A stretch of DNA of 64,000 nucleotides from Vibrio hepatarius (GCF_001274785.1 NZ_LHPI01000016.1:1-64000), one strand, 5' to 3'; counted from the stretch's first letter, positions 48,769 through 58,166 are shown. The notes: generated by a model from the letters alone, not told the origin. Numbers and translations: made by a program.

Positions 48769-50139
48769 GTGAGTTTCGACACCACCCTGAAAGCCCAGAA
48801 TAACCCTGGCATCTTAGAGTCTGTTTTTAAAATTTCGGCGCGTAAAACCACAATCGGTACTGAGCTGTACGCGGGTTTTATCACCTTTTTGGCCATGAGC
48901 TACATCCTTGCGGTTAACCCGGCTATTTTAGGTGGCATTCCGGGGATGGATAAAGGCGCGGTGTTTACCGCTACTGCGCTGGCTGCCGCTGCCGCAACAT
49001 TGATAATGGGTATTTGGGGCAACTACCCTGTGATGCTCGCGCCGGGTATGAGTATGAACGGCTTCTTTAAAGGCATGCTGCTAAGTGGCTCGGTTGCGTT
49101 GGTTTGGCATGAGGCGCTGTTTGGCATCTTCCTATCGGGCGTGCTTTATCTGATCTTGTCGATGACCAATATCCGTAAAGCGATGATTGAGTCCATCCCC
49201 GAAGATCTCAAGCTTGCGATTACAGTGTCTCTTGGTTTGTTTATCGCCTTTTTGGGGCTGAAGAACGCCGGTATCATCGTATCGAACCCAATTATTCTGG
49301 TGAGCATGGGTAATATCTCTGACCCTAAAGTCATCATCGCGTACATCAGTATTTTTATCGCTTTGGGTTGCATGGTTCGCGACATCAAACTGGCGACGTT
49401 CATTTCTTTTGTTTCCGCTATTGTACTCACGGTACTCGCGGATGCGTTTCTAGGTACAAATAACGCGCCGATTCCAGAGCAGATTATTTCGACTCCGCCG
49501 AGTTTGGCGGGCAGCTTTGGCGCGGTGTTTAACTTTTCCGGCTTAACCGCGGATAAGCTGTTTGATTTACTGTTTATCGTGATTATCTTTCTGATTGTCG
49601 ACTTTTTTGATGGTTTGAGCACCATTGTCGGTGTTGGTCGCGACGCTGGCATCATCGACAAAGACGGCAAAGTGCCGAATGCTCGCTCTGCGTTGGTTGC
49701 TGACGCAGGTGGTACGGTGATTGGTTCTGTACTTGGTACTACATCGATTACAGCCTTTTCAGAGTCCGGTATCGCGTCGTCACAGGGCGCAAAAACGGGT
49801 TTGGCTGCAGTCGTGGTGGCGGGCTTGTTCCTCGTTTCGCTATTCTTGTATCCATTGTTCTCGATCTTCTCTGCAGCCATGGTTGCGCCAGCAATGGTCG
49901 TGGTTGGTATCTATATGATCGGCCGTCTGGGTGAAATCCAATGGCAGCAGAAAGAGTCACGTATTGCGGCTTTCTTTACCATTATGTTTACCGTGCTGAG
50001 CTTCTCGCCGGCAAACGGTATGGCGATGGGCTTTATCAGTTACGCGTTTGCGATGGTTGTGGCGGGCAAAGGTAAAGAAGTGCATCCGGTGATTTTTGTG
50101 CTGTGTGCGCTATTCCTCAGTTACCTGATACTGCTTTAA
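48769..50139 (+). CDS. NCS2 purine permease (guanine/hypoxanthine or adenine type)
   Basis: 456 residues from the GTG at 48769; the region before it is riboswitch leader. About 12-14 membrane segments. The NCS2/AzgA signatures NYPVMLAPGMSMNGFF, FDGLSTIVGVGRDAG and TSITAFSESGIASSQGAKTG are present. Proteins of this subgroup are proton symporters for guanine, hypoxanthine or adenine. The guanine-type riboswitch and PurR boxes point to guanine or hypoxanthine, which is inference. Only a weak AATAGG ribosome site is seen before the GTG. It ends at its own terminator. Confidence 0.92.
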   Translation: MSFDTTLKAQNNPGILESVFKISARKTTIGTELYAGFITFLAMSYILAVNPAILGGIPGMDKGAVFTATALAAAAATLIMGIWGNYPVMLAPGMSMNGFFKGMLLSGSVALVWHEALFGIFLSGVLYLILSMTNIRKAMIESIPEDLKLAITVSLGLFIAFLGLKNAGIIVSNPIILVSMGNISDPKVIIAYISIFIALGCMVRDIKLATFISFVSAIVLTVLADAFLGTNNAPIPEQIISTPPSLAGSFGAVFNFSGLTADKLFDLLFIVIIFLIVDFFDGLSTIVGVGRDAGIIDKDGKVPNARSALVADAGGTVIGSVLGTTSITAFSESGIASSQGAKTGLAAVVVAGLFLVSLFLYPLFSIFSAAMVAPAMVVVGIYMIGRLGEIQWQQKESRIAAFFTIMFTVLSFSPANGMAMGFISYAFAMVVAGKGKEVHPVIFVLCALFLSYLILL

Positions 50140-50187
50140 AACGCTGACGCGTTATTGTTAGCAATATCTAGATTTCTGCTTAATAAC

Positions 50188-50217
50188 ATGGCTTCGCATT
50201 CGCGGAGCCATTTTTTC
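50188..50217 (+). terminator. Intrinsic terminator of the purine permease
   Basis: ATGGCTTCGC / GCGGAGCCAT (one wobble) around ATTC followed by six T. Confidence 0.88.
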
Positions 50218-50273
50218 TTCCGCTTAGCGTGATAGTATTGCGCCAACATCGACACTGACAGTGGAATAAGGAA

Positions 50274-50699
50274 ATGCCGTCTCAGTTACCGCCTTCGTTT
50301 AGCCGCCCTTTTCTCAAGATTTACCATATATTGGAAGCCATGCTGCTGGTCGCGATTACGCTTGCGACTGTGTTTGCGATGGTGGAAGAGTTTATTCATA
50401 TGTTTGTGCAAAAGCGGGTATTGCTGACCGATATTCTGTTGATGTTCATCTATTTAGAAGTGCTGGCGATGGTGCAGCAGTTTGTCGTCAACGGTAAGAT
50501 CCCGGTGCGATACCCGATTTATATCGCGATGATGGCGATTGCCCGTTATATCACGCTCGGCATGAAAGAGTTGGATGCGGTGCCCGTGGTTTGGTTGTCG
50601 CTGGCGGCGTTTATTCTTGCGGCGGCGACGTTATTAATTCGAGCCGGGCATCATTATTGGCCGTATGTCGACAGAAAAACGCAAGAGAAAGACGAATAA
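50274..50699 (+). CDS. psiE: PsiE family phosphate-starvation-inducible membrane protein
   Basis: 141 residues with four membrane helices (about 20-42, 57-77, 84-100, 108-127). Matches the PsiE family (IYHILEAMLLVAITLATVF, then PIYIAMMAIARYITLGMK). In E. coli psiE is induced by phosphate starvation through PhoB; the molecular role is unknown. AATAAGGAA precedes the start. No clear Pho box was found. Confidence 0.88.
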   Translation: MPSQLPPSFSRPFLKIYHILEAMLLVAITLATVFAMVEEFIHMFVQKRVLLTDILLMFIYLEVLAMVQQFVVNGKIPVRYPIYIAMMAIARYITLGMKELDAVPVVWLSLAAFILAAATLLIRAGHHYWPYVDRKTQEKDE

Positions 50700-50702
50700 A
50701 CG

Positions 50703-50729
50703 AAGCCCTGCGATTGCAGGGCTTTTTTG
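50703..50729 (+). terminator. Intrinsic terminator of psiE
   Basis: AAGCCCTGC / GCAGGGCTT with a GATT loop and a run of T. It also faces the end of the minus-strand chemoreceptor gene. Confidence 0.9.
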
Positions 50730-50742
50730 TGGTTGCTCGGCG

Positions 50743-51678
50743 TTATTCTGCCTCAACAATAGACTCATCATTCGGCGTCGTTTTGAGGGTACGAAGTGCT
50801 TGGGCAATGCGTTTGGCTAACTCATGGTTGGCGCCCGACAACGAGAGTGCAGTCCGAGTGTCTTCAACCAACCGCTGCATATGGCTTTGAATGATGTGAG
50901 ACTCTTCGAGTTGCTTACGGACTTTTTGGATCACATGCTCGACAGCGCTTTGACTTTGGTTTGCCATCGAAATCAGCTTTTCCGTGCTGTTGACCGTCTC
51001 GTCGGCGATCTCCGAGCTGTAATTGATCACATCAGAGACTTCTTTTTGCTTTTCAATAATCAATGAAGAGGTCGCCATGATGGTCTTCATCTCATTATTG
51101 ATGCTTTCCGCCGAGTGCGTTGCGGTATTGGCTAACAACCTGACTTCATCGGCTACGACGGCAAATCCGCGGCCATGCTCTCCCGCACGCGCGGCTTCAA
51201 TCGCGGCGTTGAGCGCCAACAAGTTGGTTTGCGCCGCAATGCCTTTAATTGATTCGACTAACTGACCAATGTTTTGGTTGTTCTGCTCTAGCGAAGTAAG
51301 TAATTGGGTAAACTCGAACAACTGCTTTTTGGAATCATTAATTTGCTCTAGCAAACCGTAGAGTTTTTCAATCGATTGAGAAGCGGTGCTGACGGTTTCT
51401 GTCGTCGCGGTAAACGAGTCATGAGACAAACTTTCAATGTCGTTCGACTGTTGAATAAACTCTTCGATTCGCTGTGAGCTTTGGGTGATCGCATCCATCC
51501 GGTTGGACGACGCTTTTTGGACGTTACCCGCATTTGACTCGATTTGCTCTGCGTGGCTTAGCGGGTTATCCATCACCAATTGTTGATACTGGGCTTCGAT
51601 CGCTTCTAACTCCGCCAGTCGTTCTGGTGTGATAGAAACACGAGGTTCTTTTGGTGGCGATTTGAATAATCTGATCAT
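50743..51678 (-). CDS. Soluble methyl-accepting chemotaxis protein without a sensor domain
   Basis: 311 residues. No membrane helix and no PAS, Cache or other sensor module is seen. After about 30 residues the protein is one long antiparallel coiled coil. The highly conserved signalling tip is [20 protein letters not shown] plus [14 protein letters not shown] (about residues 147-182). It contains no cysteine. It could act as a cytoplasmic signalling partner for CheA/CheW or respond to a protein partner. Its ATG overlaps the nrtS stop by four bases (ATGA), so it is the last gene of the minus-strand operon from 52994. Confidence 0.88.
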   Translation of the reverse strand: MIRLFKSPPKEPRVSITPERLAELEAIEAQYQQLVMDNPLSHAEQIESNAGNVQKASSNRMDAITQSSQRIEEFIQQSNDIESLSHDSFTATTETVSTASQSIEKLYGLLEQINDSKKQLFEFTQLLTSLEQNNQNIGQLVESIKGIAAQTNLLALNAAIEAARAGEHGRGFAVVADEVRLLANTATHSAESINNEMKTIMATSSLIIEKQKEVSDVINYSSEIADETVNSTEKLISMANQSQSAVEHVIQKVRKQLEESHIIQSHMQRLVEDTRTALSLSGANHELAKRIAQALRTLKTTPNDESIVEAE

Positions 51679-51935
51679 AACGATGGCTGTTGGGTTTTCT
51701 GGGCATTGAGCGTCGCAAGTACACTCGCCTGGGTGGAAACACAGAAAGGAACAAGGTAGGTCAAAAGAATTTTACCAATACGTGCGGGCTCTACTTCTCC
51801 CATTAATAGGGCGTCACCGTGATTAATCGCCATCAATATAGTGCCGACAACCAACGCGACTTTAACCGAGCGTTTTAGAATGGAAGGAGTTCTAGCCGTA
51901 GTTATTATGTCTTTCAGCGTGATTGGATCTTGCAT
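51675..51935 (-). CDS. NrtS-like small membrane protein
   Basis: 86 residues from the ATG at 51935 (AGGAATC upstream; the region upstream is unlikely to be coding because the previous gene ends at 52019). Two membrane segments (about 22-42 and 54-74). The segment [24 protein letters not shown] matches the NrtS family, reported as nitrate/nitrite transporters in marine bacteria. Four-base overlap with the downstream chemoreceptor gene indicates translational coupling. Confidence 0.75.
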   Translation of the reverse strand: MQDPITLKDIITTARTPSILKRSVKVALVVGTILMAINHGDALLMGEVEPARIGKILLTYLVPFCVSTQASVLATLNAQKTQQPSL

Positions 51936-52018
51936 ACTCGAGTGATTCCTTTTTATCTGATGAAAACAACAGAGAAAAAATAGCGCCCATATGAGCGCTA
52001 TCTGCATTAGGTATGTGG

Positions 52019-52441
52019 TCAAAGATATTGACGGCAGCGTTCAACACTCAACCAAGCGATACCTAAGAAGACTAAATCTTTGAAGATGAAAAACTCCGTA
52101 ATAGGAACACCGTCCACCACCTTCCACACACCGGACAACGTCAGAAGGAAGCTCAGGGTGGTTAAAAAGATTACAGTTGCGGCTAAACCACTCCAGTAAC
52201 CAATACGCGGTTTCCAAATACCAATCACCATGCCGATTGCAACAATGATTTCGACAATGCCAATCAGGTTAGAAACACCTTGCACGGATAGAATGGCAAA
52301 TAACCAGTTCATCAACGGATGACTCTCCACTAATGGACGAATCGCTTCTGCTTCGGTGGGAGTAAACTTAAATACGCCAATCCAAAGCAGGGTTAACACT
52401 GCGCCACTTAATGCAATCAAGTAACCTTTTTCATGCTTCAT
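52019..52441 (-). CDS. DUF417 / YkgB (RclC-like) inner-membrane protein
   Basis: 140 residues with four membrane segments (about 5-23, 43-72, 83-105, 118-135). It matches the DUF417 family (LLWIGVFKFTPTEAEAIRPLVESHP, then VSNLIGIVEIIVAIGMVIG). The E. coli member RclC (YkgB) belongs to the reactive-chlorine operon rclABC. GAGAGAG precedes the start. It lies 19 bases after the AhpD-like gene. Confidence 0.85.
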   Translation of the reverse strand: MKHEKGYLIALSGAVLTLLWIGVFKFTPTEAEAIRPLVESHPLMNWLFAILSVQGVSNLIGIVEIIVAIGMVIGIWKPRIGYWSGLAATVIFLTTLSFLLTLSGVWKVVDGVPITEFFIFKDLVFLGIAWLSVERCRQYL

Positions 52442-52460
52442 CGTTTTCTCTCTCTAACGC

Positions 52461-52994
52461 CTATACCGTTAAACTAACAACTGGGAAATCGATTTCTGTT
52501 TCCGCTACATGGTTGGCGTAGTTGGTAAACGTGTTGGCAACCACTTGTGCAAGGACTTCAATCACCAGCTCGTCATCGACACCATGTTGACGGGCAGAAT
52601 CCAGTTGCTCGTTTCTCAGCTCGCCACGCTGTTCAACAAGCTGCTTGGCTAACGTAATGATGGCTTGATCCAGTGCGTTGTAAGCTTTGCCTTGGCGCAC
52701 TGCGAGGACTTGCTCTTGTTCAATGCCAACGCTACCAGCGATCAGCGTATGTGCAGAAAGGCAGTACTGGCACTGGTTTGCCTGACCAACCGTTAGAGCA
52801 ATCAGCTCGCGTTGTTTAGCGGTTAAGTGACCATTGCCTAGCGCCTCATTAAACGCGAGGAAAGCGTTTAATACGGTAGGTGAGTGCGCGACCGTCGCGT
52901 AAAGATTGGGTACCATGCCTAACTTCTGATGAATAGCCGTTAACGTTGCAGCTGCTTCACCTTGAGGTTGAGATACAGGAAGAATACGACTCAT
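52461..52994 (-). CDS. Carboxymuconolactone decarboxylase family (AhpD-like) protein
   Basis: 177 residues. The AhpD-like redox motif CQYCLSAH (about residues 76-83) has CxxC and a following histidine, as in alkylhydroperoxidase D-type proteins that reduce peroxides or disulfides. The flanking LTAKQRELIALTVGQANQ is typical of the fold. First gene of the minus-strand operon, with AAGGAT before its ATG and divergent from the AraC-type regulator, which suggests it is under that regulator's control. Confidence 0.88.
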   Translation of the reverse strand: MSRILPVSQPQGEAAATLTAIHQKLGMVPNLYATVAHSPTVLNAFLAFNEALGNGHLTAKQRELIALTVGQANQCQYCLSAHTLIAGSVGIEQEQVLAVRQGKAYNALDQAIITLAKQLVEQRGELRNEQLDSARQHGVDDELVIEVLAQVVANTFTNYANHVAETEIDFPVVSLTV

Positions 52995-53045
52995 AATTTT
53001 ATCCTTAACAGAGTTGAGTGAATGGACGCTGTTATCTTCCTATAT

Positions 53046-53071
53046 CTGATGATACGATTTATCACCATCAG
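53046..53071. promoter_or_regulatory. Inverted repeat in the AraC-regulator/AhpD-like divergent promoter
   Basis: CTGATG...CATCAG with outer ATCTG...CAGAT arms forms an imperfect palindrome in the 105-base divergent gap. It is a candidate operator for the adjacent regulator. Confidence 0.45.
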
Positions 53072-53099
53072 TCCAGATAAATAAACCAAGAGTCTCAAT

Positions 53100-53921
53100 A
53101 TGGATGCGTTATCCGCGTTACTTTCCCATGCTGCGCCTAAAGCAGATTTGTTTTTTTCCGGTAATTTGTGCGGCAGTTCATGCAGCGAAGAGCATCCCGG
53201 AGAAGGGCAACTGCATTTGGTTCGCAGTGGAGAACTCGCGCTTTATGAAGAAGGTGTGCTTCGCTACACGATCAGTGAGCCGACGTTGGTTGTGTTCCCA
53301 AAAGGAAAGAAGCATCGACTGCAATCGTTGACTTTAGAAGGATGTGATCTGGTTTGCGCTGGTTTGAGCTTTAAAGACTCGCCGCTGTATCGAGCACTGC
53401 CAAACGCGATAGTGGTGCCTTTGAGTGACTTGCCGTCGTTAAGCCCTGTCATCACGTTACTGTTTGAAGAAGCTTTCACAGAGCGTTATGCACAAACCAC
53501 CGTGATTGCCACGCTACTTGATTTGATTCTTTTACTCCTGATCCGCCACTTGGTCGATACCAAGGCTTGCCAAGCCAGTGTGTTGGCGGCGTTATCTGAG
53601 CCTAAGTTAGCCAAAGCAATCGAAGCGATTCATTCTCAGCCAGACCAAGCGTGGACGATTGAAACGTTGGCACAGCATTGTGGGATGTCGCGAGCCCGTT
53701 TTGCCGCGCTGTTTCACCAAGTGATCGGTCAGCCACCACTGAGTTATCTCACTGAGTCTCGTTTGTTGCTCGCCCAGCAATTATTGCTGGCGGGACATCC
53801 GATTAAGTCCGTTTGCTTAGATGTGGGCTATGGTAGCAGCGTAGCGTTTTCGCGTGCTTTTCAACGCCAGTTTGGTGTAACACCAAGTAAGTGGTTACAA
53901 GAGGAAGAGACTAAAGAGTAA
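53100..53921 (+). CDS. AraC family regulator, RclR-like
   Basis: 273 residues. N-terminal cupin-type sensing domain (about 1-130) and C-terminal double helix-turn-helix (about 165-268; TIETLAQHCGMSRARFAALF and VCLDVGYGSSVAFSRAFQRQFG). The start MDALSALL and the cysteines C24, C28, C82 and C86 resemble E. coli RclR, whose C21 and C89 sense hypochlorous acid; C86 in LVCAGL aligns with C89 and C24 with C21. It is divergent from an operon with an RclC-like gene, which supports the comparison. Effector identity is inferred. Confidence 0.85.
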   Translation: MDALSALLSHAAPKADLFFSGNLCGSSCSEEHPGEGQLHLVRSGELALYEEGVLRYTISEPTLVVFPKGKKHRLQSLTLEGCDLVCAGLSFKDSPLYRALPNAIVVPLSDLPSLSPVITLLFEEAFTERYAQTTVIATLLDLILLLLIRHLVDTKACQASVLAALSEPKLAKAIEAIHSQPDQAWTIETLAQHCGMSRARFAALFHQVIGQPPLSYLTESRLLLAQQLLLAGHPIKSVCLDVGYGSSVAFSRAFQRQFGVTPSKWLQEEETKE

Positions 53922-53946
53922 AAAGCCCCGCGACTGCAGGGCTTGG
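53921..53946 (-). terminator. Terminator between the AraC regulator and yicC
   Basis: On the minus strand AAGCCCTGC / GCGGGGCTT (one mismatch) around AGTC then TTTT. It serves yicC and overlaps the regulator's stop. Confidence 0.8.
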
Positions 53947-53952
53947 AAATAG

Positions 53953-54819
53953 TTACTCGATGTTTTGGATCTGTTCTCGCATCTGTTCAATCAGTACTTT
54001 GAGCTCGACACCGGAAGCGGTGATGTCGGTGCTGATTGATTTGGACGCTAGCGTATTAGACTCTCGGTTGAACTCTTGCATCATGAAGTCTAAACGACGG
54101 CCAACTGCGCCACCTTTCTTAAGGATATTGGTGGTTTCTTTGACATGAGAATCTAGGCGGTCGAGTTCTTCGGCTACGTCAGATTTTTGTGCCAAAAGAA
54201 TCAGCTCTTGCTCAACGCGAGAAGGGTCTAGTTCAACTTTTGCTTCTTCAAACTTAGTGAACAGACGTTCGCGTTGCCACTCTAGGATTTCTGGCATACG
54301 TGCGCGAACTTTGGTCACTTCGTCTGAAATCGCGCTTAGGCGTTGGTCGATCAGTGCTTTCATGTTCTCGCCTTCACGGCCACGCGCTTCGATAAACTCA
54401 TCGATCGCAGCGTCAAACGCGCTAAGCAAGTCTTTGTTTACTGCATCCATGTCTTGCTCTGGCGTTTCCATCACACCTGGCCATTGCATTACTTGGAATG
54501 GGTTGATGCGACTACGCTCACCAGTCATGTGCATGACTTGCTCGGCAGCTTTAACAACTTGTTCGGCGAGGGTTTCGTTAATAGTCAACTCACCTTTCGC
54601 AGCTGGGTTGGCTTCAAAACGCAGGGCGCATTCCACTTTACCGCGTGCCAATTTCTTGCGAAAACGTTCGCGAAGGATAGGCTCTAAACCGCGGAACTGC
54701 TCAGGCAAGCGGAAGTAAGTTTCTAAATAACGTTGGTTAACCGAACGGATTTCCCAAACGGCACTGCCCCAATCGCCTTTCGCTTCTTTTCGGGCGTAGG
54801 CGGTCATACTATAAATCAT
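53953..54819 (-). CDS. yicC: YicC family RNA-decay protein
   Basis: 288 residues from the ATG at 54819 (AGGAAAA upstream), equal to the usual YicC length. MIYSMTAYARKE and WEIRSVNQRYLETYFRLPE are signature N-terminal blocks, and GRRLDFMMQEFNRESNTLASKS is the conserved C-terminal domain. The family is reported to act as an endoribonuclease or RNase adaptor. It is divergent from rph. Confidence 0.94.
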   Translation of the reverse strand: MIYSMTAYARKEAKGDWGSAVWEIRSVNQRYLETYFRLPEQFRGLEPILRERFRKKLARGKVECALRFEANPAAKGELTINETLAEQVVKAAEQVMHMTGERSRINPFQVMQWPGVMETPEQDMDAVNKDLLSAFDAAIDEFIEARGREGENMKALIDQRLSAISDEVTKVRARMPEILEWQRERLFTKFEEAKVELDPSRVEQELILLAQKSDVAEELDRLDSHVKETTNILKKGGAVGRRLDFMMQEFNRESNTLASKSISTDITASGVELKVLIEQMREQIQNIE

Positions 54820-54985
54820 CGAATTTTCCTGTTTTATCATCTTTGAAAATAACGCCAAGCCATAGTAGCACAAACCGAGCATGACCACTTAATGTACATA
54901 GCTTTGTTTTGTAAACTTCGCTATAATCTTGCCCCAACCAAATTTGTCTCCCCCTATCATCAGATAGCTAACTAAGGTAGAGCCA

Positions 54986-55702
54986 ATGCGTCCAAACGAT
55001 CGCAAGGCGGATCAAGTTCGCCCAATAAAAATTACTCGTAACTATACTGCTTATGCTGAAGGCTCTGTGTTAGTCGAGTTCGGCAATACCAAAGTCCTGT
55101 GTAATGCGACTGTTGAAGAAAATGTACCCCGTTGGTTGAAAGGCCAAGGTAAAGGCTGGGTAACGGCAGAATACGGCATGTTGCCACGTTCAACGCATTC
55201 ACGCATGCGCCGTGAAGCGGCAAATGGCAAGCAAGGCGGTCGTACGATGGAAATCCAACGTCTAATCGCGCGTAGTCTGCGTGCGGTAGTCGATTTGGAA
55301 GTGATGGGCGAAATCATGGTGACTGTAGACTGTGATGTCATCCAAGCTGATGGCGGTACACGTACGGCGTCGATTTCAGGCGCGAGTGTCGCAATGGCGG
55401 ACGCATTCCAACACCTTATCGACAACGGCAAGCTAAAGAAAAACCCAATGAAAGGTCACGTTGCTGCAGTCTCTGTTGGTCTGCTAGGTCAAGATGTCTT
55501 GTGTGACCTAGAATACGTTGAAGATTCTGCCGCTGACACAGATATGAATGTGGTGATGACCGAAGATGGTCGCATGATTGAAGTGCAAGGCACCGCAGAA
55601 GGCGAACCGTTCAGCCATGAAGAGCTGCTGTCGCTGCTTGAGTCGGCGAAGAAAGGCATTACCGAGATCGTCGCAGCGCAGAAGGCGGCGTTAGAAAATT
55701 AA
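54986..55702 (+). CDS. rph: Ribonuclease PH
   Basis: 238 residues. Phosphorolytic 3'-5' exoribonuclease trimming tRNA 3' ends. Begins [20 protein letters not shown], with [17 protein letters not shown] and the [19 protein letters not shown] catalytic segment. It is intact, unlike the frameshifted rph of E. coli K-12. It precedes pyrE with a terminator-type attenuator in between. Confidence 0.97.
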   Translation: MRPNDRKADQVRPIKITRNYTAYAEGSVLVEFGNTKVLCNATVEENVPRWLKGQGKGWVTAEYGMLPRSTHSRMRREAANGKQGGRTMEIQRLIARSLRAVVDLEVMGEIMVTVDCDVIQADGGTRTASISGASVAMADAFQHLIDNGKLKKNPMKGHVAAVSVGLLGQDVLCDLEYVEDSAADTDMNVVMTEDGRMIEVQGTAEGEPFSHEELLSLLESAKKGITEIVAAQKAALEN

Positions 55703-55711
55703 TGATTAAGA

Positions 55712-55741
55712 TGGCTTCCCTGATACGGAAGCTATTTTTTT
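55712..55741 (+). promoter_or_regulatory. pyrE attenuator (terminator hairpin)
   Basis: GGCTTCC / GGAAGCT around CTGATAC then a T-run. It begins about 10 bases after the rph stop, as in the E. coli rph-pyrE attenuator where rph translation close behind RNA polymerase prevents termination when UTP is low. Confidence 0.75.
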
Positions 55742-55802
55742 GCCTGTACGACTTGTCGTTAGCTAGGCGTTGAAAGAAAAACTGTAACTTAGAGAGAATG
55801 TA

Positions 55803-56444
55803 ATGAAAGCATACCAGCGTGAATTTATTGAGTTTGCACTAGAGAAACAAGTCCTGAAATTTGGCGAGTTCACTTTAAAGTCAGGCCGTAAGAGCCCTTA
55901 TTTCTTTAACGCTGGTCTTTTCAATACAGGTCGTGATTTGGCTCGCTTAGGTCGTTTCTACGCAGCGGCGTTGGCGGATTCTGGTATCGATTTTGATGTG
56001 CTATTTGGCCCTGCATACAAAGGGATTCCAATTGCAACGACGACTGCGGTCGCGCTGGCTGACCACCACGATGTGGATACGCCGTACTGCTTTAACCGTA
56101 AAGAAGCAAAAGACCACGGTGAAGGTGGTAACTTGGTGGGGAGTCCTTTGGAAGGGCGTATTATGCTGGTGGATGATGTTATCACCGCGGGCACGGCGAT
56201 TCGTGAGTCAATGGAAATCATCCAAGCAAACGGTGCAGATCTAGCGGGTGTGCTGGTGGCAATTGACCGTCAAGAGAAAGGCAAGGGTGAACTGTCTGCA
56301 ATTCAGGAAGTGGAACGTGACTTTGGTTGTGCGGTGATTTCTATCGTTAGCTTGGGCGACTTAATTACTTACCTAGAAGAAAAAGGTAACGTGACCGAGC
56401 ACCTAGCCGCAGTAAAAGCGTACCGCGCTGAATACGGCATCTAG
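55803..56444 (+). CDS. pyrE: Orotate phosphoribosyltransferase
   Basis: 213 residues. Makes OMP from orotate and PRPP in pyrimidine synthesis. Contains [12 protein letters not shown] near residue 27 and the PRPP motif [13 protein letters not shown] near residue 120. Start preceded by GAGAG. It is expressed from the rph promoter through the attenuator, as inferred from context. Confidence 0.97.
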   Translation: MKAYQREFIEFALEKQVLKFGEFTLKSGRKSPYFFNAGLFNTGRDLARLGRFYAAALADSGIDFDVLFGPAYKGIPIATTTAVALADHHDVDTPYCFNRKEAKDHGEGGNLVGSPLEGRIMLVDDVITAGTAIRESMEIIQANGADLAGVLVAIDRQEKGKGELSAIQEVERDFGCAVISIVSLGDLITYLEEKGNVTEHLAAVKAYRAEYGI

Positions 56445-56463
56445 TCGTTCGAAATCAAATAGT

Positions 56464-56492
56464 AAAAAGGGTCTCCATTGGAGACCCTTTTT
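56464..56492. terminator. Bidirectional terminator between pyrE and the acyltransferase
   Basis: AAAGGGTCTCC / GGAGACCCTTT with a tight ATT loop and A/T runs on both sides. Confidence 0.9.
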
Positions 56493-56513
56493 AGTTTGTA
56501 TCGGTTGGCGCGG

Positions 56514-57464
56514 TTACTTATAGCGAATGCCTTTCTCGACATTTTCGTCCTGCATGGTTTTGTAGCGTTTATGCAGCCACATCCATTGTTCAGGAGCGCG
56601 AAGAATCAGTTCTTCGACGTATTTATTCATATAAGCCGCGGCGGCCACTTCATCTTTCTGCGGGTAGTCTGCCTCAATGCATTTATCCGCCATGATTTCG
56701 TATTTACCGTCGCTGTTTCTAAAGCCGGAGCCCGGGATGATCGCACACTTAGAGGTGTACGCGAGAATGCTGGTTCCGGTGGTGGTACACGCATCCTCAA
56801 TCGCAAAAAACGGAACAAAAACCGATTTGTTGCGCCCGTAATCATGGTCGGGTAAATAGAACAAACGTTCACCGTCTCGCAGTACACGAATCATTTGCTT
56901 CACGTCTTTACGGTCAATCAGTTTGTTACCGTTGTGTGTGCGTCCCCAGTACTGGATAAAGTTATACGCCGGGTTGTTGTGCGGGCGAAAAACGCCGTAT
57001 CCGCCAATCCCAAGAACGCCAAAAGCACGCGCGGTGATCTCTAAGTTGAGCGCGTGTACGCAGCACAGTAAAACCCCTTGGCCTTGCTTGGATTTTTCGC
57101 GCATTGCGTGAGTATCTTTATCAACGATCAGTGTCTTAAATCGCCACGTTGGCCAAAACCAGGTAATACCGGTCTCAATCAGTGCCATACCTGTGTTTTT
57201 GAAGTTCTCTTCAACTAGGTGTTGGATCTCTTGCTGCGGCTTATCAGGGAACGATAATTCAATATTTCGCGTCGCAACGTGAACCCGTTTTGCTCCGTAG
57301 CGCATACCAATTTGACCGAGCTTGCGACCGAGTGACAGCAAAATGCGATAAGGAAGAATATTGACCACTAATGCCAGCAAGCCAAAGCCTAACCAGACGC
57401 CCCAGTTTTTTGGATGCAATAAGGATAGTGAAAACTCTGGCGGTGTAAGTTTGTCTTTACTCAT
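56514..57464 (-). CDS. LpxL/LpxM/LpxN family lipid A acyltransferase
   Basis: 316 residues. Inner-membrane anchored acyltransferase adding a secondary acyl chain to lipid A. N-terminal membrane segment (about 22-42), then the HX4E catalytic motif (HALNLE, about residue 137). Conserved substrate-binding blocks (FRPHNNPAYNFIQYWGRTH, FYLPDHDYGRN, MWLHKRYK) follow. In Vibrio cholerae two such genes, including LpxN, lie at this locus. Here only one is present, and which subtype it is cannot be read from sequence. It follows slmA by five bases. Confidence 0.9.
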   Translation of the reverse strand: MSKDKLTPPEFSLSLLHPKNWGVWLGFGLLALVVNILPYRILLSLGRKLGQIGMRYGAKRVHVATRNIELSFPDKPQQEIQHLVEENFKNTGMALIETGITWFWPTWRFKTLIVDKDTHAMREKSKQGQGVLLCCVHALNLEITARAFGVLGIGGYGVFRPHNNPAYNFIQYWGRTHNGNKLIDRKDVKQMIRVLRDGERLFYLPDHDYGRNKSVFVPFFAIEDACTTTGTSILAYTSKCAIIPGSGFRNSDGKYEIMADKCIEADYPQKDEVAAAAYMNKYVEELILRAPEQWMWLHKRYKTMQDENVEKGIRYK

Positions 57465-57469
57465 GATAG

Positions 57470-58060
57470 TTACTTAATTTGTGCACTTAGCAGCGCCCAA
57501 TACTCTTCAAAGTTGGCCGTTGGTTGATATTTGAAATCTGAACGGACAAAACGGTTCAGACTACCTTCAACTTGCCCGAGGAGTTGCGCGGCTAAAATTT
57601 TCTCATCAACAGGGAAGGACTTTCCTTCTCTCAGTTTACGTTCACGCAGAATCTGTCGTAGAGAAGTTTCAATACGCTCAAATAGTTGATTGATTCGCTC
57701 TCGCAACCTTTCATTTTCAAACATAAGTGCATGACCAGAAAGAATGCGGCTTAGGCCTGGGTTGCGCTCGGCAAACGCCAGAATGAGCTGCAAAACCAAA
57801 CGAATGCGCGTTAGCGTGTCTTTCTCTTCATCGAGGATACGGTTAATGCGAGACATTAATGACTCTTCGATGAACTCGATCAACCCTTCGAACATGCGAG
57901 CTTTGCTTGGGAAATGGCGATATAACGCGGCTTCAGAGACACCGACCTGCTTAGCGAGTTTTGCGGTAGTAATGCGTGATGCCCCTTCATTGGACTCCAG
58001 CATTTCTGCCAATGCTTGCAAAATTTCATCTCGGCGGTTGGTTTTTCTTGTTCCGGCCAT
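57470..58060 (-). CDS. slmA: Nucleoid occlusion factor SlmA
   Basis: 196 residues from the ATG at 58060, which has AAGGAAAA upstream. TetR-like DNA-binding domain ([29 protein letters not shown]) and an FtsZ-binding C-terminal half. Blocks FtsZ assembly over the chromosome. Lies between coaBC and the lipid A gene. Confidence 0.95.
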   Translation of the reverse strand: MAGTRKTNRRDEILQALAEMLESNEGASRITTAKLAKQVGVSEAALYRHFPSKARMFEGLIEFIEESLMSRINRILDEEKDTLTRIRLVLQLILAFAERNPGLSRILSGHALMFENERLRERINQLFERIETSLRQILRERKLREGKSFPVDEKILAAQLLGQVEGSLNRFVRSDFKYQPTANFEEYWALLSAQIK

Positions 58061-58166
58061 GAACGTTTTCCTTTTTACCATTCTGAATAAAAGGCTAGAA
58101 AGCCGAATGATCGGCGTGCCTAGCCAGACAACCTGAATAAATACGGTGTAAGCGTGTTATGAAGTT

